Source of the DNA: an uncultured Schlesneria sp.
GTDB taxonomy: Bacteria; Planctomycetota; Planctomycetia; Planctomycetales; Planctomycetaceae
Length of the DNA stretch: 64,000 nt
Reading direction: 5' to 3'
Assembly (NCBI GenBank): GCA_903904835.1
Contig: CAIVEI010000150.1
Location: 1-64,000, forward strand
Under the pieces are notes generated by a model. That model was given only the letters and a program-made list of their open reading frames with translations. It did no database searches and was not told where the DNA came from. Made by a program: the position numbers and the translations under genes. Shown here piece after piece: positions 17,703 to 27,396 of this stretch; position 1 is the stretch's first letter, and each line of letters starts with the position of its first letter.

Positions 17703-17757
17703 AAAACGAAGGTGTCAGGGACCGAAAATGGAATTCGGCCTCTGACACCTTCGTTTT
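17703..17757. repeat. REP-like palindrome, copy 1
   Basis: Perfect 16-nt inverted arms (AAAACGAAGGTGTCAG and its complement) around a centre that contains ATGGAATTC. The same layout, with GGTGTCAGG arms and an ATGGAATTC centre, recurs at 22534-22588, so this is a repeat family. It may also act as a terminator for transcripts from either side. Confidence 0.8.
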
Positions 17758-17935
17758 GCTCATGTCAGCCTGAAGTCATCAACAGCGATACCCCGGTACG
17801 GCAGTCCGACGGCGGAGCCTGATACCTACTTTTACCGACTTTGGCGCAATCACTTCGGCTTTAAGTCACGCCACCATTGAAAATCGTTGCCGCATCGCGC
17901 CAGAACAAGTTCGCCTTGCGAATGACGTTTATTTT

Positions 17936-18826
17936 TCAGGACTTCTTTTCTGCAGGCTTGGCTGGCGGCTTTGGTTCGCGCGGCGTCTGCATTGATTGCA
18001 ATTCGGCTTTCTCGATCTGGCACGGTGCCCCTTTGTCGGGAATATCGACTTTTGCTGACCAGAGGACTCCGTTAACCATCAACTGCCGCATCCCTTCTAA
18101 CCCCCATGCCGAATGAGCATCGAGTCCGGTGAAGCTGAATGAGCGACCGCCGTCAGGACGCTCATAAGCCCACGAGACAATCTGTGTTTGCAACTCAGGT
18201 CGGCTTTCCTCGTAATCTTTGCCAGACCATACGAGCGGTACGATTCCCTGCATCTTGTCAACGAACTGAAGCTCATTCAGCCAACCGTCGTTGATCTGCC
18301 AGGGAGTCACGCCGCGTGTGATGGGATGTTTCGGAAAGTCGATATGTTTACTGTCCCAGTGACCCCGTCCCGATTTCCCTGGAAGATAAACTCCACCCAG
18401 CCAGGCTTTGCCCTGCGTTGCAAATTCATTCGGGAAGTCGACCGCCTGATGGATCATCACCAGGCCGACCTTCGCATCGATAAGCGATTGCATCGTGGCG
18501 ATGCGGTCGGGAGAACTCAGGAATGCCTGCTTGCCACCACCATCGGTATAGAACACGATGGCACTGGCTCCATCAAACTGCTGCTTATCGTCTGGCCACC
18601 CGGCGTTCACGCGAACCGTCTCGACATTCGATGTCTGTGCGAGAAGGACTTCGAGACACCTGCACCCCGCCAGGTAGTCATGATGTCCCATCACATCGAT
18701 TTTCGCCGTTTCACCTGCTACGAGAACGATTCTTTTTTTGCCAGGTGTGTCTTCCGCCTGTGACGGAAGCCGACTGGCCAATAGCAGAAACGTTGCGAGT
18801 CCAACAGAAAGCCTGATTGAGAACAT
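17936..18826 (-). CDS. Exported ThuA-domain protein
   Basis: 296 residues with a signal peptide (SVGLATFLLLASRLPSQA). The ThuA-like, glutamine-amidotransferase-like fold follows: IVLVAGETAKIDVMGHHDY at the first strand-loop, then FDGASAIVFYTDGGGKQAF and GLVMIHQAVDF. A late segment, WAYERPDGGRSFSFTGLDAH, matches the usual ThuA end. Planctomycetes carry many exported ThuA proteins, usually linked to sugar degradation, but the reaction is not established. The tail is Lys/Pro-rich. It stands alone, with palindromes downstream and a 400-nt gap upstream. Confidence 0.85.
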   Translation of the reverse strand: MFSIRLSVGLATFLLLASRLPSQAEDTPGKKRIVLVAGETAKIDVMGHHDYLAGCRCLEVLLAQTSNVETVRVNAGWPDDKQQFDGASAIVFYTDGGGKQAFLSSPDRIATMQSLIDAKVGLVMIHQAVDFPNEFATQGKAWLGGVYLPGKSGRGHWDSKHIDFPKHPITRGVTPWQINDGWLNELQFVDKMQGIVPLVWSGKDYEESRPELQTQIVSWAYERPDGGRSFSFTGLDAHSAWGLEGMRQLMVNGVLWSAKVDIPDKGAPCQIEKAELQSMQTPREPKPPAKPAEKKS

Positions 18827-19228
18827 ACCAGCCCTTATTTCGCTGAAGTGGAACGAATCTTTTTACGTGGTGTGGACGCGGCGACGTGACTTGAAACAAA
18901 CAGAGACCGAAGGTTCATGAATATCAAACGAACTTTGTGACAATCATAACCAGAACGGGACCTCACTTCACTCGATACGGTGTTCCGTATGATCGTTGAT
19001 TTGCCGGATCGGCTTCGACGCTGGCAGTATCGGCCCGCGATTGAAAACGCACATGCATGGCCCCACGTTGGCGGTTTGATGCCGTTGTTGGCTAGAATCG
19101 CGGCGAAGTGGTCATCCCCATCGTATAAAACTGATTCTGTCGGTTGACGGAGTCACGCCGCATACATTTGGTAACGATCGACTGAGTCAATCAACAAAAC
19201 AAATCATCAAACAAGTCGGAATCCTGTG
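18827..19228. other. Divergent intergenic region
   Basis: About 400 nt between divergent ThuA and esterase genes. It should contain both promoters. I cannot identify a clear sigma-factor site, operator or RNA. Confidence 0.4.
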
Positions 19229-21829
19229 ATGAAGCATCTCAAGCGAGGTTTTGTCTGCCTGTGTTTCGTGATCTCCTCCCTCGTCATTCGAGTTGACGCA
19301 CAAGAGCATCCTGATCGGGTTATGCAGCCGGATGTGCCGCAGGGCAAGGTCACCTCGGGGTCCTTCAATGACAGCAAGGTCTTTCCGGGGACGAATCGCG
19401 ATTACAGTGTTTATGTGCCTGCTCAATACAAGGCTGATGAACCCGCCGCGCTGATGGTGTTCATGGACGGTGGAGGATATTCGAATACCAAGGGCGGGTT
19501 TCGAGTGCCGATCGTGTTTGACAACCTCATCCACCAGAAGAAGATGCCGGTGACGATCGCGGTATTTGTGAATCCGGGCAATGTCGTCGCAACGACCAAA
19601 GGAGCTAAAGATCGAAGCAACCGGTCGTTCGAGTACGACTCGATGGGCGATCGATATGCGAATTTTCTGATTGACGAGTTCCTGCCGGTCGCGTTGAAGG
19701 GACTGAATGTTTCCACCGACCCGGCCAAGCGAGCCGTCTGCGGAATCTCATCGAGCGGCATCTGTGCTTTCACTGTCGCTTGGGAGAAGCCGGATCAATT
19801 CGGAAAAGTTCTCAGTCACATTGGCAGCTTCACGAACATTCGCGGCGGTTGGGCTTATCCGGGGCTTGTTCGCAAGTCGAAGAACAAGCCAAAGGCCATC
19901 AAGGTCTATCTGCAGGAGGGTCGTGACGACGTCAATAACCTGCATGGCAATTGGCCACTGGGGAATCAGGACCTCGCAGCGGCTCTGCAATTCGCGGGCT
20001 ACAAATACAAGCTCGAAATGACCGACGGTGGGCACAGCGGCAAGTGGGGGGGCGAAGCGCTGCCTGAGGCATTGAAGTGGCTATGGGATGACAGCGCCGA
20101 AAGTACGAATATCCCGATCGTCGAGACAAAGCCCGCCTGGGAACCTCACCCGGACGCGGTCGCGAAGAACGATGTGCCGAAAGGGACCGTCGAGCAGATG
20201 CCTGTCTGGGAATCAAAAGTCTTCGCCAACACGACCCGCGACTGGTCGGTGTATGTCCCCGCTCAGTACAAGGCCGACCAGCCAGCGGCGCTGATGGTGT
20301 TTCAGGATGGCGAGGGGATGAAGAACGTCAATGGCCGCTGGCGCGTACCGACGGTCTTCGACAACTTGATCGCTCGTGGAGAGATGCCGACGACGATTGC
20401 CGTCTTCATTAATCCGGGCCATGAAAAGGACAAACCTCAAGAGAAAGGGAAGCACTCGAACCGGAGCCTGGAATACGACGGCCTCGGCGATCGTTATGTC
20501 CGCTTCCTGCTGGAAGAGATTATCCCGGAGGTGCGTAAGAAATATTCCATCTCAGACGATCCCGAGATGCACGCGATTGGGGGGTCCAGTTCGGGTGCGA
20601 TCTGCGCTTTCACTGCTGCCTGGGAACGAACCGACTTCTTCCGCAAGGTCTATTCGAGCGTCGGCAGCTTCACGAATTTACGCGGCGGCAACGTCTATCC
20701 ATCGCTCGTGCGTAAGACAGAACCTAAGCCGATCCGTGTCTATATGGCCGACACGAGCGGCGATATCGACAACGCGTTCGGAAGCTGGCCGTGGGCCAAT
20801 CAGCAGATGGCGTCGGCATTGCAGTACATGGGCTACGACGTCCGCTTCGACTGGGCTGAAGGTTATGCTCACAACGCCGATTTCGGCGGAGCGAAGTTTC
20901 CAGACGCGATGAAGTGGCTGTGGCGAAAGGAATCTTACACTCCGGTGCTCGATACCAAAGGGGACCTCGGCGGCGACCTGACGCTACTCAACCTGCTGAT
21001 TCGGGGTCAGTCGTGGGAAGTTCTCGCGGATGGACTCGGCTTCGCCGATGCGCTGTGCACGGACAAAGCGGGCAACGTCTACTTCAGCGACATGAAGGCC
21101 CCCTCTGTCGTCCGTATTGCGACGGATGGGACTCGCACCGAGATCTGCAAAGAGTCGGTCAGCGGCCTCGAATTCAATCCTGAGGGCACGTTGCTTTATG
21201 GTTGCCAGGGAGCGAAGAGCCGAGTGATCTCGATCAACCCGACCAACGGCGAAGTGACAGTCGTCGCCGAAGGAGTGAAACCGAATGACCTCGCGGTGAC
21301 AAGTGACGGTTTCATTCTGATCACAGAAACCGGAGCACAGCAGGTGACCAGGATCAATCCGCAAACCGGCGAAGTCAAAGCGGTCGATACCGGCATCAGC
21401 AAGCCGAACGGCATCGCGCTGTCACCCGACGGCGGCACGCTGGCGGTTTCGGACTACGGCGGGACACATACCTGGACATTCCGGGTCAACGCGGGCGGAA
21501 TTCTTGATGCAAAGATGCCGACGATGCAAATGCGTCTGCCGATCGATCCGAAAGGAGATTTCAAATTCAACGAGCCGCCGCCGTACATCCAGAACTCTAA
21601 AGGGGACGGGATGGCGGTCGACAAAATCGGTCGCTTTTACGTGACGAGCGACCTCGGTGTGCAAATCTTCGACCCAACCGGCCGCCCTTGCGGTGTGCTT
21701 CCGAAAGTTGACAAGGATCAGCCGCTGACAACGTGCATCCTCGGCGGGCCTGACCACAACACGCTTTTCATCGCGCATGGTACGAAGATTTATCGTCGTA
21801 ATCTGACCGTAGAAGGCCGGAAACCGTAG
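19229..21829 (+). CDS. Exported tandem esterase fused to SMP-30-like beta-propeller
   Basis: 866 residues with a signal peptide (FVCLCFVISSLVIRVDA). Two homologous alpha/beta-hydrolase esterase domains (Fes/IroE/enterochelin-esterase-like) lie in tandem, at about 40-285 and 325-570. Each has the NRDYSVYVPAQYKAD or TRDWSVYVPAQYKAD opening, an FMDGGG or FQDGEG motif, and a nucleophile elbow (GISSSG near 174, GGSSSG near 453). Residues about 585-866 form an SMP-30/gluconolactonase-type propeller (GLGFADALCTDKAGNVYFSD, ISKPNGIALSPDGGTLAVSD). It probably hydrolyses an ester or lactone outside the cytoplasm; the substrate is unknown. A GTG one codon upstream (19226) is an alternative start. Confidence 0.88.
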   Translation: MKHLKRGFVCLCFVISSLVIRVDAQEHPDRVMQPDVPQGKVTSGSFNDSKVFPGTNRDYSVYVPAQYKADEPAALMVFMDGGGYSNTKGGFRVPIVFDNLIHQKKMPVTIAVFVNPGNVVATTKGAKDRSNRSFEYDSMGDRYANFLIDEFLPVALKGLNVSTDPAKRAVCGISSSGICAFTVAWEKPDQFGKVLSHIGSFTNIRGGWAYPGLVRKSKNKPKAIKVYLQEGRDDVNNLHGNWPLGNQDLAAALQFAGYKYKLEMTDGGHSGKWGGEALPEALKWLWDDSAESTNIPIVETKPAWEPHPDAVAKNDVPKGTVEQMPVWESKVFANTTRDWSVYVPAQYKADQPAALMVFQDGEGMKNVNGRWRVPTVFDNLIARGEMPTTIAVFINPGHEKDKPQEKGKHSNRSLEYDGLGDRYVRFLLEEIIPEVRKKYSISDDPEMHAIGGSSSGAICAFTAAWERTDFFRKVYSSVGSFTNLRGGNVYPSLVRKTEPKPIRVYMADTSGDIDNAFGSWPWANQQMASALQYMGYDVRFDWAEGYAHNADFGGAKFPDAMKWLWRKESYTPVLDTKGDLGGDLTLLNLLIRGQSWEVLADGLGFADALCTDKAGNVYFSDMKAPSVVRIATDGTRTEICKESVSGLEFNPEGTLLYGCQGAKSRVISINPTNGEVTVVAEGVKPNDLAVTSDGFILITETGAQQVTRINPQTGEVKAVDTGISKPNGIALSPDGGTLAVSDYGGTHTWTFRVNAGGILDAKMPTMQMRLPIDPKGDFKFNEPPPYIQNSKGDGMAVDKIGRFYVTSDLGVQIFDPTGRPCGVLPKVDKDQPLTTCILGGPDHNTLFIAHGTKIYRRNLTVEGRKP

Positions 21830-21945
21830 GGTTTCCCTTGCCCTTTCAAGACGACCTTCGATTATCTGGACTCCTACCCGGGGTGGCGCTCGAAGGCGAG
21901 CTTGCCCCGGGTTGATATCTGTCAGCCCGTCAGGCTGAAAATGCA

Positions 21946-21974
21946 CAGGGAGAACAACTTTGTTGTTCTCCCTG
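21946..21974. terminator. Perfect hairpin between convergent genes
   Basis: 13-nt perfect arms (CAGGGAGAACAAC) with a TTT loop, preceded at about 21878-21909 by another GC-rich hairpin. It lies between the ends of the esterase gene and mscL. There is no strong U-tract, so termination is probable rather than certain. Confidence 0.6.
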
Positions 21975-22093
21975 ATTGAAACATCTTTATTGTTCTTCTA
22001 GCTGAAAATGCAGAGTTATTCTCGCGCTTCCATCTTTCGTAGCGTCTGTTGCTGCGGGGATGGCATTCCAACCCTAGCAGATTCAACATTGCT

Positions 22094-22510
22094 TTACTTG
22101 AGTTCAGACGTGCAATGCCCGCAACGTGTCGCTTTGACGGGGATGCTCGACAGGCAATAGGGGCACTCTTTCGTGGTCGGTGCCTCGGCCACCACTGGTT
22201 GGGTGAACCGGTTCATCTGCTTAATCATCATGAAGATGGCGAACGCCACAATCAGGAAATCGATCACCGTATTGATGAACAACCCGTACTTGATTGTAAC
22301 GGCGGGTACATCGTCGTGCGCTTCCCTGAGAGTGAAGGCAAAACTTGAAAAATCGACGTTGCCCATCAGTACGCCGATGGTGGGCATCATGACGTCCGAG
22401 ACCAGGGACGAAACGATTTTCCCGAAAGCAGCACCAATGATGATGCCGACTGCCATATCCACGACATTGCCCTTGATGGCAAAGTCTTTGAACTCTTTCA
22501 AAATCCCCAT
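22094..22510 (-). CDS. mscL: Large-conductance mechanosensitive channel MscL
   Basis: 138 residues from the ATG at 22510, chosen because AAGGAG lies about 8 nt upstream; the longer frame runs back through a palindrome. MscL opens a wide pore in the inner membrane under tension and protects against osmotic downshock. The N-terminus [20 protein letters not shown] and TM1 ([19 protein letters not shown]) are typical, and TM2 is [16 protein letters not shown]. The cytoplasmic tail ends in a small zinc ribbon (CPYC and CGHC), an extension beyond the classical E. coli form. Single gene. Confidence 0.96.
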   Translation of the reverse strand: MGILKEFKDFAIKGNVVDMAVGIIIGAAFGKIVSSLVSDVMMPTIGVLMGNVDFSSFAFTLREAHDDVPAVTIKYGLFINTVIDFLIVAFAIFMMIKQMNRFTQPVVAEAPTTKECPYCLSSIPVKATRCGHCTSELK

Positions 22511-22533
22511 TTGAAATCTCCTTTCTGATCGCC

Positions 22534-22588
22534 AAGAGACAGGTGTCAGGAATGGAATTCCGCATTCGTGTCCTGACACCTGTCTCTT
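22534..22588. repeat. REP-like palindrome, copy 2
   Basis: Perfect 18-nt arms (AAGAGACAGGTGTCAGGA and complement) with an ATGGAATTC centre. It is related to 17703-17757 and lies just upstream of mscL. Confidence 0.85.
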
Positions 22589-22652
22589 GCTCCGCAACGG
22601 TCATACCGCCTGACGTCGGTAGCCATCCACGGCGGATTAGCGGTTCAAACTA

Positions 22653-22753
22653 GGGTGCCACGGTTTTGGACTTCATCGACAAACAGCGCGAACGAATGCA
22701 GAGTATTGCGTTTCGCACGAACAAGGTGAGGAATTCATGATCGTGCGAAACGC
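22653..22753. repeat. Half-copy of foldback repeat plus 13-nt inverted repeat
   Basis: 22653-22680 resembles the left end of the roughly 102-nt element at 43344 (TGCCACGGTTTTGGA followed by TTC and CGAC). A perfect 13-nt inverted repeat (GCGTTTCGCACGA) follows at 22708-22720 and 22741-22753. The region looks like a pile-up of repeat fragments. Confidence 0.55.
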
Positions 22754-22799
22754 CGGTAACGATTTTTCCGCTGGGAGAATTCGTGTTTTTTAGAATATG

Positions 22800-22984
22800 A
22801 CGTATCCGTCTCGCTCCGCAGAGACGATCGCCGAATTGCAACAGACCTTGACTGGACTTAAAAGCCCCGATGGATCACAGGGTAGATGGCAATTCGGCTT
22901 TCTTCTCGGCGGAGCCAGAAGGCGACTTTTGCAGAAATCTTGAAACGTGACTCAATGAGACAAGTTTCAAACGTGAAGAAGTCC
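22800..22984. repeat. 185-nt dispersed repeat, copy 1
   Basis: Aligns end to end, in the same orientation, with 34102-34286, also 185 nt. It shares long blocks such as TCGGCTTTCTTCTCGGCG and ACTTTTGCAGA, with scattered differences. It lies upstream of the DUF1592 gene. There is no coding frame in common, so it is a non-coding or relic mobile repeat. Confidence 0.8.
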
Positions 22985-23232
22985 ATAATCATGGTGCCCT
23001 GGTTTTGCTGAGTTGAACAACTGAATTGCCTTTCTTGGCCATCATCTATCGTTGCAAATGCTCGGTACTGATATACTGTTAGAAGGTGTCGCGGCACTCA
23101 TATTGAGCTGCGACACACCTGCCGAAGTACAGCCAACCTGAAATCCACCTGCCGATTATTCCTTCCGTTTAGTCGCCTCTTCGCCAATACAGGCAATCAT
23201 ACCTTCAGTTGGCGAAGAACCAGAAACAGCCT

Positions 23233-25842
23233 ATGAAGACTCTCACGATCACGGTTCTGCTGATACTTGGAAGCGCGTGCTTGGCTCAGCCGGTCGATGG
23301 TCAAGAGACTCACATCACTCTGGAAACGGCAAAAGAGCTGGGGCGTACAAAATCCCGATTCTTGAAAGAGACTCCGGCAGATACGAAAGCCGTAGATGCC
23401 ATCCCGGCGGCGAACGTTGATCATTTTCAAGCGTTGGTGGCACCACTTTTGAACAAAAGCTGTCTGGCCTGTCATGGTTCCGAAAAATCTGAGGGCCGAC
23501 TTCGTGTTGATCAACTGAATCCTGACCTGCTGACCGGTCCGGATGTTGAGCGGTGGCGTGAGGTCTACAACGTGATCAGCAACTCAATCATGCCCCCAGA
23601 GGACGCACCTGACTACGCGCTGGACGACGTGGATCGCGGCAACATTGCGGATTGGTTGAGCGGGGAACTGAATAAGGCGTCTCTCATTCGCCGTAGCAGC
23701 AAGGTGCATTCGTCTTTTCGCAGGCTGACGAAGTACGAATACAACTATGCCTTGCAGGACCTGCTTGGTCTCCCCTATGCGCTGGCGAATACGCTGCCAC
23801 CGGAAACCGCGTCGGAGGACGGTTTCAAGAACAGCTCGGAATTACTGCAGATGTCAGCCATGCAGTTCGAGACCTATCGCGAGATTGGTCTTAAAGCACT
23901 CAAGCGAGCCACTGTAAGTGGTGAGCGTCCGCAACCTGTCACCTACATCATCTCGATGCAGGATGAGATGAATTCAGCAGCGTCAGGAAAAGATCCCAAA
24001 ACATTTGATAAGAGCGATGAAAGTTATCGCAAGCAAAGGAATCAGCCGCATCTGTTCAATCGAGAGACTGGGACGGGCGTTCGGTTCGCTGCTGGAAAGT
24101 CGATGCCTCAGCCTGAGGCAGTTGCCGGGCAGACGCCACCTGTTTCTCCCGTGGTGCTGGTGCTTACCCGATCCAAAGAGCTGAAACTGGATCTGGATCG
24201 CTTTCTTCCCGACGAAGGGATCATGCGAGTTCGCATTCGAGCCGGACGCTCGACGATGAACCCCGACGAGTACGCGAGCCTGCGTCTGATTTTCAGTGCC
24301 CACACGAGTAACAACGCCAACTTCTCACAAGTCGTCAGTGAGCGTGACATCCCGGTAACGGAATCTGACGGCAATCCCCAGTTTATTCACTTTGATATCC
24401 CTCTGAGCGATATCCAGCGCAACCCGTTCCGGAAACTTACGACGACATTTCCACGACGGGATGAGTTCCTGCACATTCACAATGTTTCGAACGCATCCGG
24501 CGGGGAAGAACAACTCTCAATTCTGATCGACTACATCGAAATCAGCGCTCCTTTCTACGCGCAATGGCCGCCCAAAACTCACACTGACATCTTTATTGCG
24601 AGCGACAACAAAAGTGACGAGGAAGTCTATGGCCGCGAGGTGCTGAATCGATTCTTGAGACGAGTCTGGCGTCGTCCCGTCACCGCCGAAGAAGTCAACC
24701 AGTTCATGGCCCTGTTTTCGAAGTACCGGCCGGGATTCTCGACGTTCGAAGAAGCGATGCTGGAAGTCCTGGCGACCGCGCTGGCCACCCCGGAATTCCT
24801 TTACCTCACTCAAAGAGAGACGACCGATGCGGCCGAATCCCCGGCAATTATCAGTGAGCTGGAGTTGGCCAGTCGCCTCTCCGTGTTCCTGTGGTCCAGT
24901 ATTCCTGATGACGAACTGCTGAAACTCGCCGAGCAGGGAAAGCTACGCCAGACGGATGTCCTGACGAATCAGGTGCAACGGATGCTGGCAGACCCACGTT
25001 CGAAACGATTTTCGCAGAACTTCGTTGAGCAGTGGCTGGGCCTGGATCGCCTGAACAGTGTGACTCATGTCACGGACAGTTCATTGAGAGAAGCGATGCA
25101 CGAAGAGACAATCGCCTTCTTTGATGAAGTCCTGAAGCACAATCACAGCATCATGGACTTTATCCATTCTGATTACGCGATGGTCAACGAGCGACTGGCG
25201 ACACACTATGGGATTCCGAAGGTTTACGGACCTCATTTCCGTAAAGTGTCCATCAATCCTCAAACAAATCGCGGTGGCCTGTTGACAGGGGCTGCGATCA
25301 TGACGATGAACTCCGACGGCAAAGATTCTCATCCATTGAAGCGAGGCGTCTGGATGCTGAAACGCATCCTCGACGATCCACCACCGCCGCCGCCACCGAA
25401 TGTCCCGGAAGTCGACCTGACGAACCCGGAAATTCTGAAAATGACATTGAAAGAACGGATTGCCGATCACCGAAATAAATCGGCCTGTATCTCGTGTCAC
25501 TCAAGGATTGACCCGTGGGGAATCGCGTTTGAGAACTACGACGCTCTCGGAGCCTACAGAACTCAAATTAACGACAAGCCAGTTGATGCGACTTCGGAGC
25601 TGTTCAATCGGCAGACGCTGGCGGGGATGGATGGGCTCAAGAACTATTTGCTCACAGACCGACAAGATCAATTTGCCAGGGCGATGGTGCATAAGCTGAC
25701 CGCTTACGCTCTTGGCAGACCACTTTCTTTTGGTGACCGCGCTGATATTGACAGCTTGACCGCAAACCTAAGACAACGGGATGATGGCCTTGGCGACCTG
25801 ATCCAACTGATCATCAGCAGTAACCTCTTCAACACGAAGTAA
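23233..25842 (+). CDS. Exported DUF1592/DUF1588 family protein with CxxCH motifs
   Basis: 869 residues from the ATG at 23233, where the signal peptide MKTLTITVLLILGSACLA begins. The order is the standard planctomycete one. A cytochrome-like segment with C77LACH comes first, then DUF1587 (SFRRLTKYEYNYALQDLLG), a beta-rich centre and DUF1595 (EVLNRFLRRVWRRPVTAEE). DUF1592 (ELASRLSVFLWSSIPDDEL), DUF1588 (RGGLLTGAAIMTMNSDG) and DUF1585 (ARAMVHKLTAYALGRPLSF) complete it. A second CxxCH at 752-756 (CISCH) lies before DPWGIAFENYDALG. Covalent haem is possible but not proven for the family. It is 16 nt upstream of the DUF1552 gene, its usual partner, so an operon is likely. Confidence 0.92.
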   Translation: MKTLTITVLLILGSACLAQPVDGQETHITLETAKELGRTKSRFLKETPADTKAVDAIPAANVDHFQALVAPLLNKSCLACHGSEKSEGRLRVDQLNPDLLTGPDVERWREVYNVISNSIMPPEDAPDYALDDVDRGNIADWLSGELNKASLIRRSSKVHSSFRRLTKYEYNYALQDLLGLPYALANTLPPETASEDGFKNSSELLQMSAMQFETYREIGLKALKRATVSGERPQPVTYIISMQDEMNSAASGKDPKTFDKSDESYRKQRNQPHLFNRETGTGVRFAAGKSMPQPEAVAGQTPPVSPVVLVLTRSKELKLDLDRFLPDEGIMRVRIRAGRSTMNPDEYASLRLIFSAHTSNNANFSQVVSERDIPVTESDGNPQFIHFDIPLSDIQRNPFRKLTTTFPRRDEFLHIHNVSNASGGEEQLSILIDYIEISAPFYAQWPPKTHTDIFIASDNKSDEEVYGREVLNRFLRRVWRRPVTAEEVNQFMALFSKYRPGFSTFEEAMLEVLATALATPEFLYLTQRETTDAAESPAIISELELASRLSVFLWSSIPDDELLKLAEQGKLRQTDVLTNQVQRMLADPRSKRFSQNFVEQWLGLDRLNSVTHVTDSSLREAMHEETIAFFDEVLKHNHSIMDFIHSDYAMVNERLATHYGIPKVYGPHFRKVSINPQTNRGGLLTGAAIMTMNSDGKDSHPLKRGVWMLKRILDDPPPPPPPNVPEVDLTNPEILKMTLKERIADHRNKSACISCHSRIDPWGIAFENYDALGAYRTQINDKPVDATSELFNRQTLAGMDGLKNYLLTDRQDQFARAMVHKLTAYALGRPLSFGDRADIDSLTANLRQRDDGLGDLIQLIISSNLFNTK

Positions 25843-25858
25843 GAGTCAGGAACAGACG

Positions 25859-27256
25859 ATGAATGACAAATCGATGTTGTTAAGTCGTAGGGCGTTTCTT
25901 CGCGGCACGGGTGTCGCACTGGCTTTACCGTGGTTTGAATCGTTTGCTGCGGCTGGACCTGGCGCGGAAGAAACTCCGAAACGGTTTGTCAGCGTGTACC
26001 ATCCTGATGGTGTCGGCCTGCCACTCAAGTCAGATCCCGCGTGGCAGGATTGGAGCTGGTTCCCGCGGGGTGGCGAAAAGGACTTCGAATTGACCAAAGT
26101 GCTCGATGTGCTCGAGCCATTGCGCAGTGAAATCACGATTTATTCTGGGCTATCACATCCCGCCGCAAGACAGGTTCACGGCCACTCCAATGCCGATCAG
26201 TATTTGACGGGGGCGCCAATCGGTGGTGAGGGCCCGTATCGGAATACGATCTCGCTCGATCAGGTGTATGCGGAACACGCAGGGGACTTCACTCGACACT
26301 CGTCGCTGGTGATGTCGACAAATGGGGGCGTTGGCGGCCCCCGTGGTGCCCAGACCCAGTCCTTCAATCGTGAAGGTCGACCGATTCCTGCGATGAATAG
26401 GCCGAAAGAAATCTTCGACATGCTGTTTGTGACGAGCGGCAAAGACGCCGCCGCCAGACTGGCGAGAAGCAAAAGTGCCCTGGATCTGCTGATTGACAAT
26501 ACTCGATCTCTGGGACGCCAACTTTCCAGCCGCGATCAAGAGACGCTCAAGCAGTATCTTGATGCCGTACGCGATACCGAACTCAAGCTGACGAAGGCTC
26601 AACGGTGGATCGATATGCCGATTCCCGAGGTGGATACCCGGAACCTGCATCTGGATGCTGAGCCTAAAGAAGCCCGACTCTACTTCCAGACGATGTATGA
26701 ACTGATCTATCTCGCGTTCCTCAGTGATTCGACTCGCGTGGCAACGTTTCAGTTGGGGCGAGAAAACGGCGAAGGTCCACACGATCTGCTGTCACTGGCC
26801 GTTGGTCTTCATGGTGCTCATGGCCTGACTCACGAAGTCAAGAAGCCCGACGGCTGGAAAAATCTTGGCACGTACAATCGTTATCAGGCTGAGGAATTTG
26901 GTCGCTTTGCACAAAGGCTGAAGGAGACGCCCGAACCGACCGGCCAGGGCAATATGCTGGATAACACACTAGCCATGCATGGTTCCGCTTCCAGCAGTTT
27001 CCACCTGTCTCGCAACTATCCGATCATTTCGGCTGGCGGTAAGAACCTCGGCTTCAACAACGGACGGTATCTCAAGTTCGGCAAAGGCAACGAAGATAAT
27101 CAGGCCGGCGCCGGAATCGATACGGATGCCGGATGGACAGCAAAGGTAGAAGTGGAAGAGCTTCCGCTGGCGAAGTTGTTCGTTACCATCTTGCAAAGGC
27201 TTGGCGTCGAAACCGATTCGTTCGGTGGGTACAGCGGGACATTGAGTCGGGTTTGA
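25859..27256 (+). CDS. DUF1552 protein with Tat-type signal
   Basis: 465 residues. The N-terminus SRRAFLRGTGVALALPWFES is a twin-arginine signal. The body matches DUF1552, a family related to DUF1501 and more distantly to alkaline-phosphatase-like proteins: FVSVYHPDGVG near the start, HGHSNADQYLTGA, and a late LDNTLAMHGSASSS block. It is the second gene of the DUF1592-DUF1552 pair; its start has a CAGGAA Shine-Dalgarno in the short gap. These pairs are abundant in planctomycetes. They are probably exported together, but the biochemical role is unknown. Confidence 0.92.
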   Translation: MNDKSMLLSRRAFLRGTGVALALPWFESFAAAGPGAEETPKRFVSVYHPDGVGLPLKSDPAWQDWSWFPRGGEKDFELTKVLDVLEPLRSEITIYSGLSHPAARQVHGHSNADQYLTGAPIGGEGPYRNTISLDQVYAEHAGDFTRHSSLVMSTNGGVGGPRGAQTQSFNREGRPIPAMNRPKEIFDMLFVTSGKDAAARLARSKSALDLLIDNTRSLGRQLSSRDQETLKQYLDAVRDTELKLTKAQRWIDMPIPEVDTRNLHLDAEPKEARLYFQTMYELIYLAFLSDSTRVATFQLGRENGEGPHDLLSLAVGLHGAHGLTHEVKKPDGWKNLGTYNRYQAEEFGRFAQRLKETPEPTGQGNMLDNTLAMHGSASSSFHLSRNYPIISAGGKNLGFNNGRYLKFGKGNEDNQAGAGIDTDAGWTAKVEVEELPLAKLFVTILQRLGVETDSFGGYSGTLSRV

Positions 27257-27263
27257 AAAAGAA

Positions 27264-27389
27264 ATAGGTGTATCGGCTCTGACCGAAATGGCCGAGGGCA
27301 ACGCAACGGCGTTGATCCCGATCCATGCTGAACTGACCACTCAGCAGGCCGCCGATATCCTGAAAGCAAGCTTCAGCTTCGGAAGGTGA
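27264..27389 (+). pseudogene. Remnant of an excisionase-like HTH antitoxin
   Basis: A short frame reading EMAEGNATALIPIHAELT, then TQQAADILKAS, which matches the start of excisionase/antitoxin-type helix-turn-helix proteins (LTTQQAADLLNVS in intact relatives). It breaks off in the middle of the HTH (FSFGR, stop), so the DNA-binding domain is incomplete. No toxin partner follows. Its end supplies the Shine-Dalgarno (GGAAGG) of the next gene. Family call is from memory of the motif. Confidence 0.55.
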
Positions 27390-27396
27390 TCGCCCG

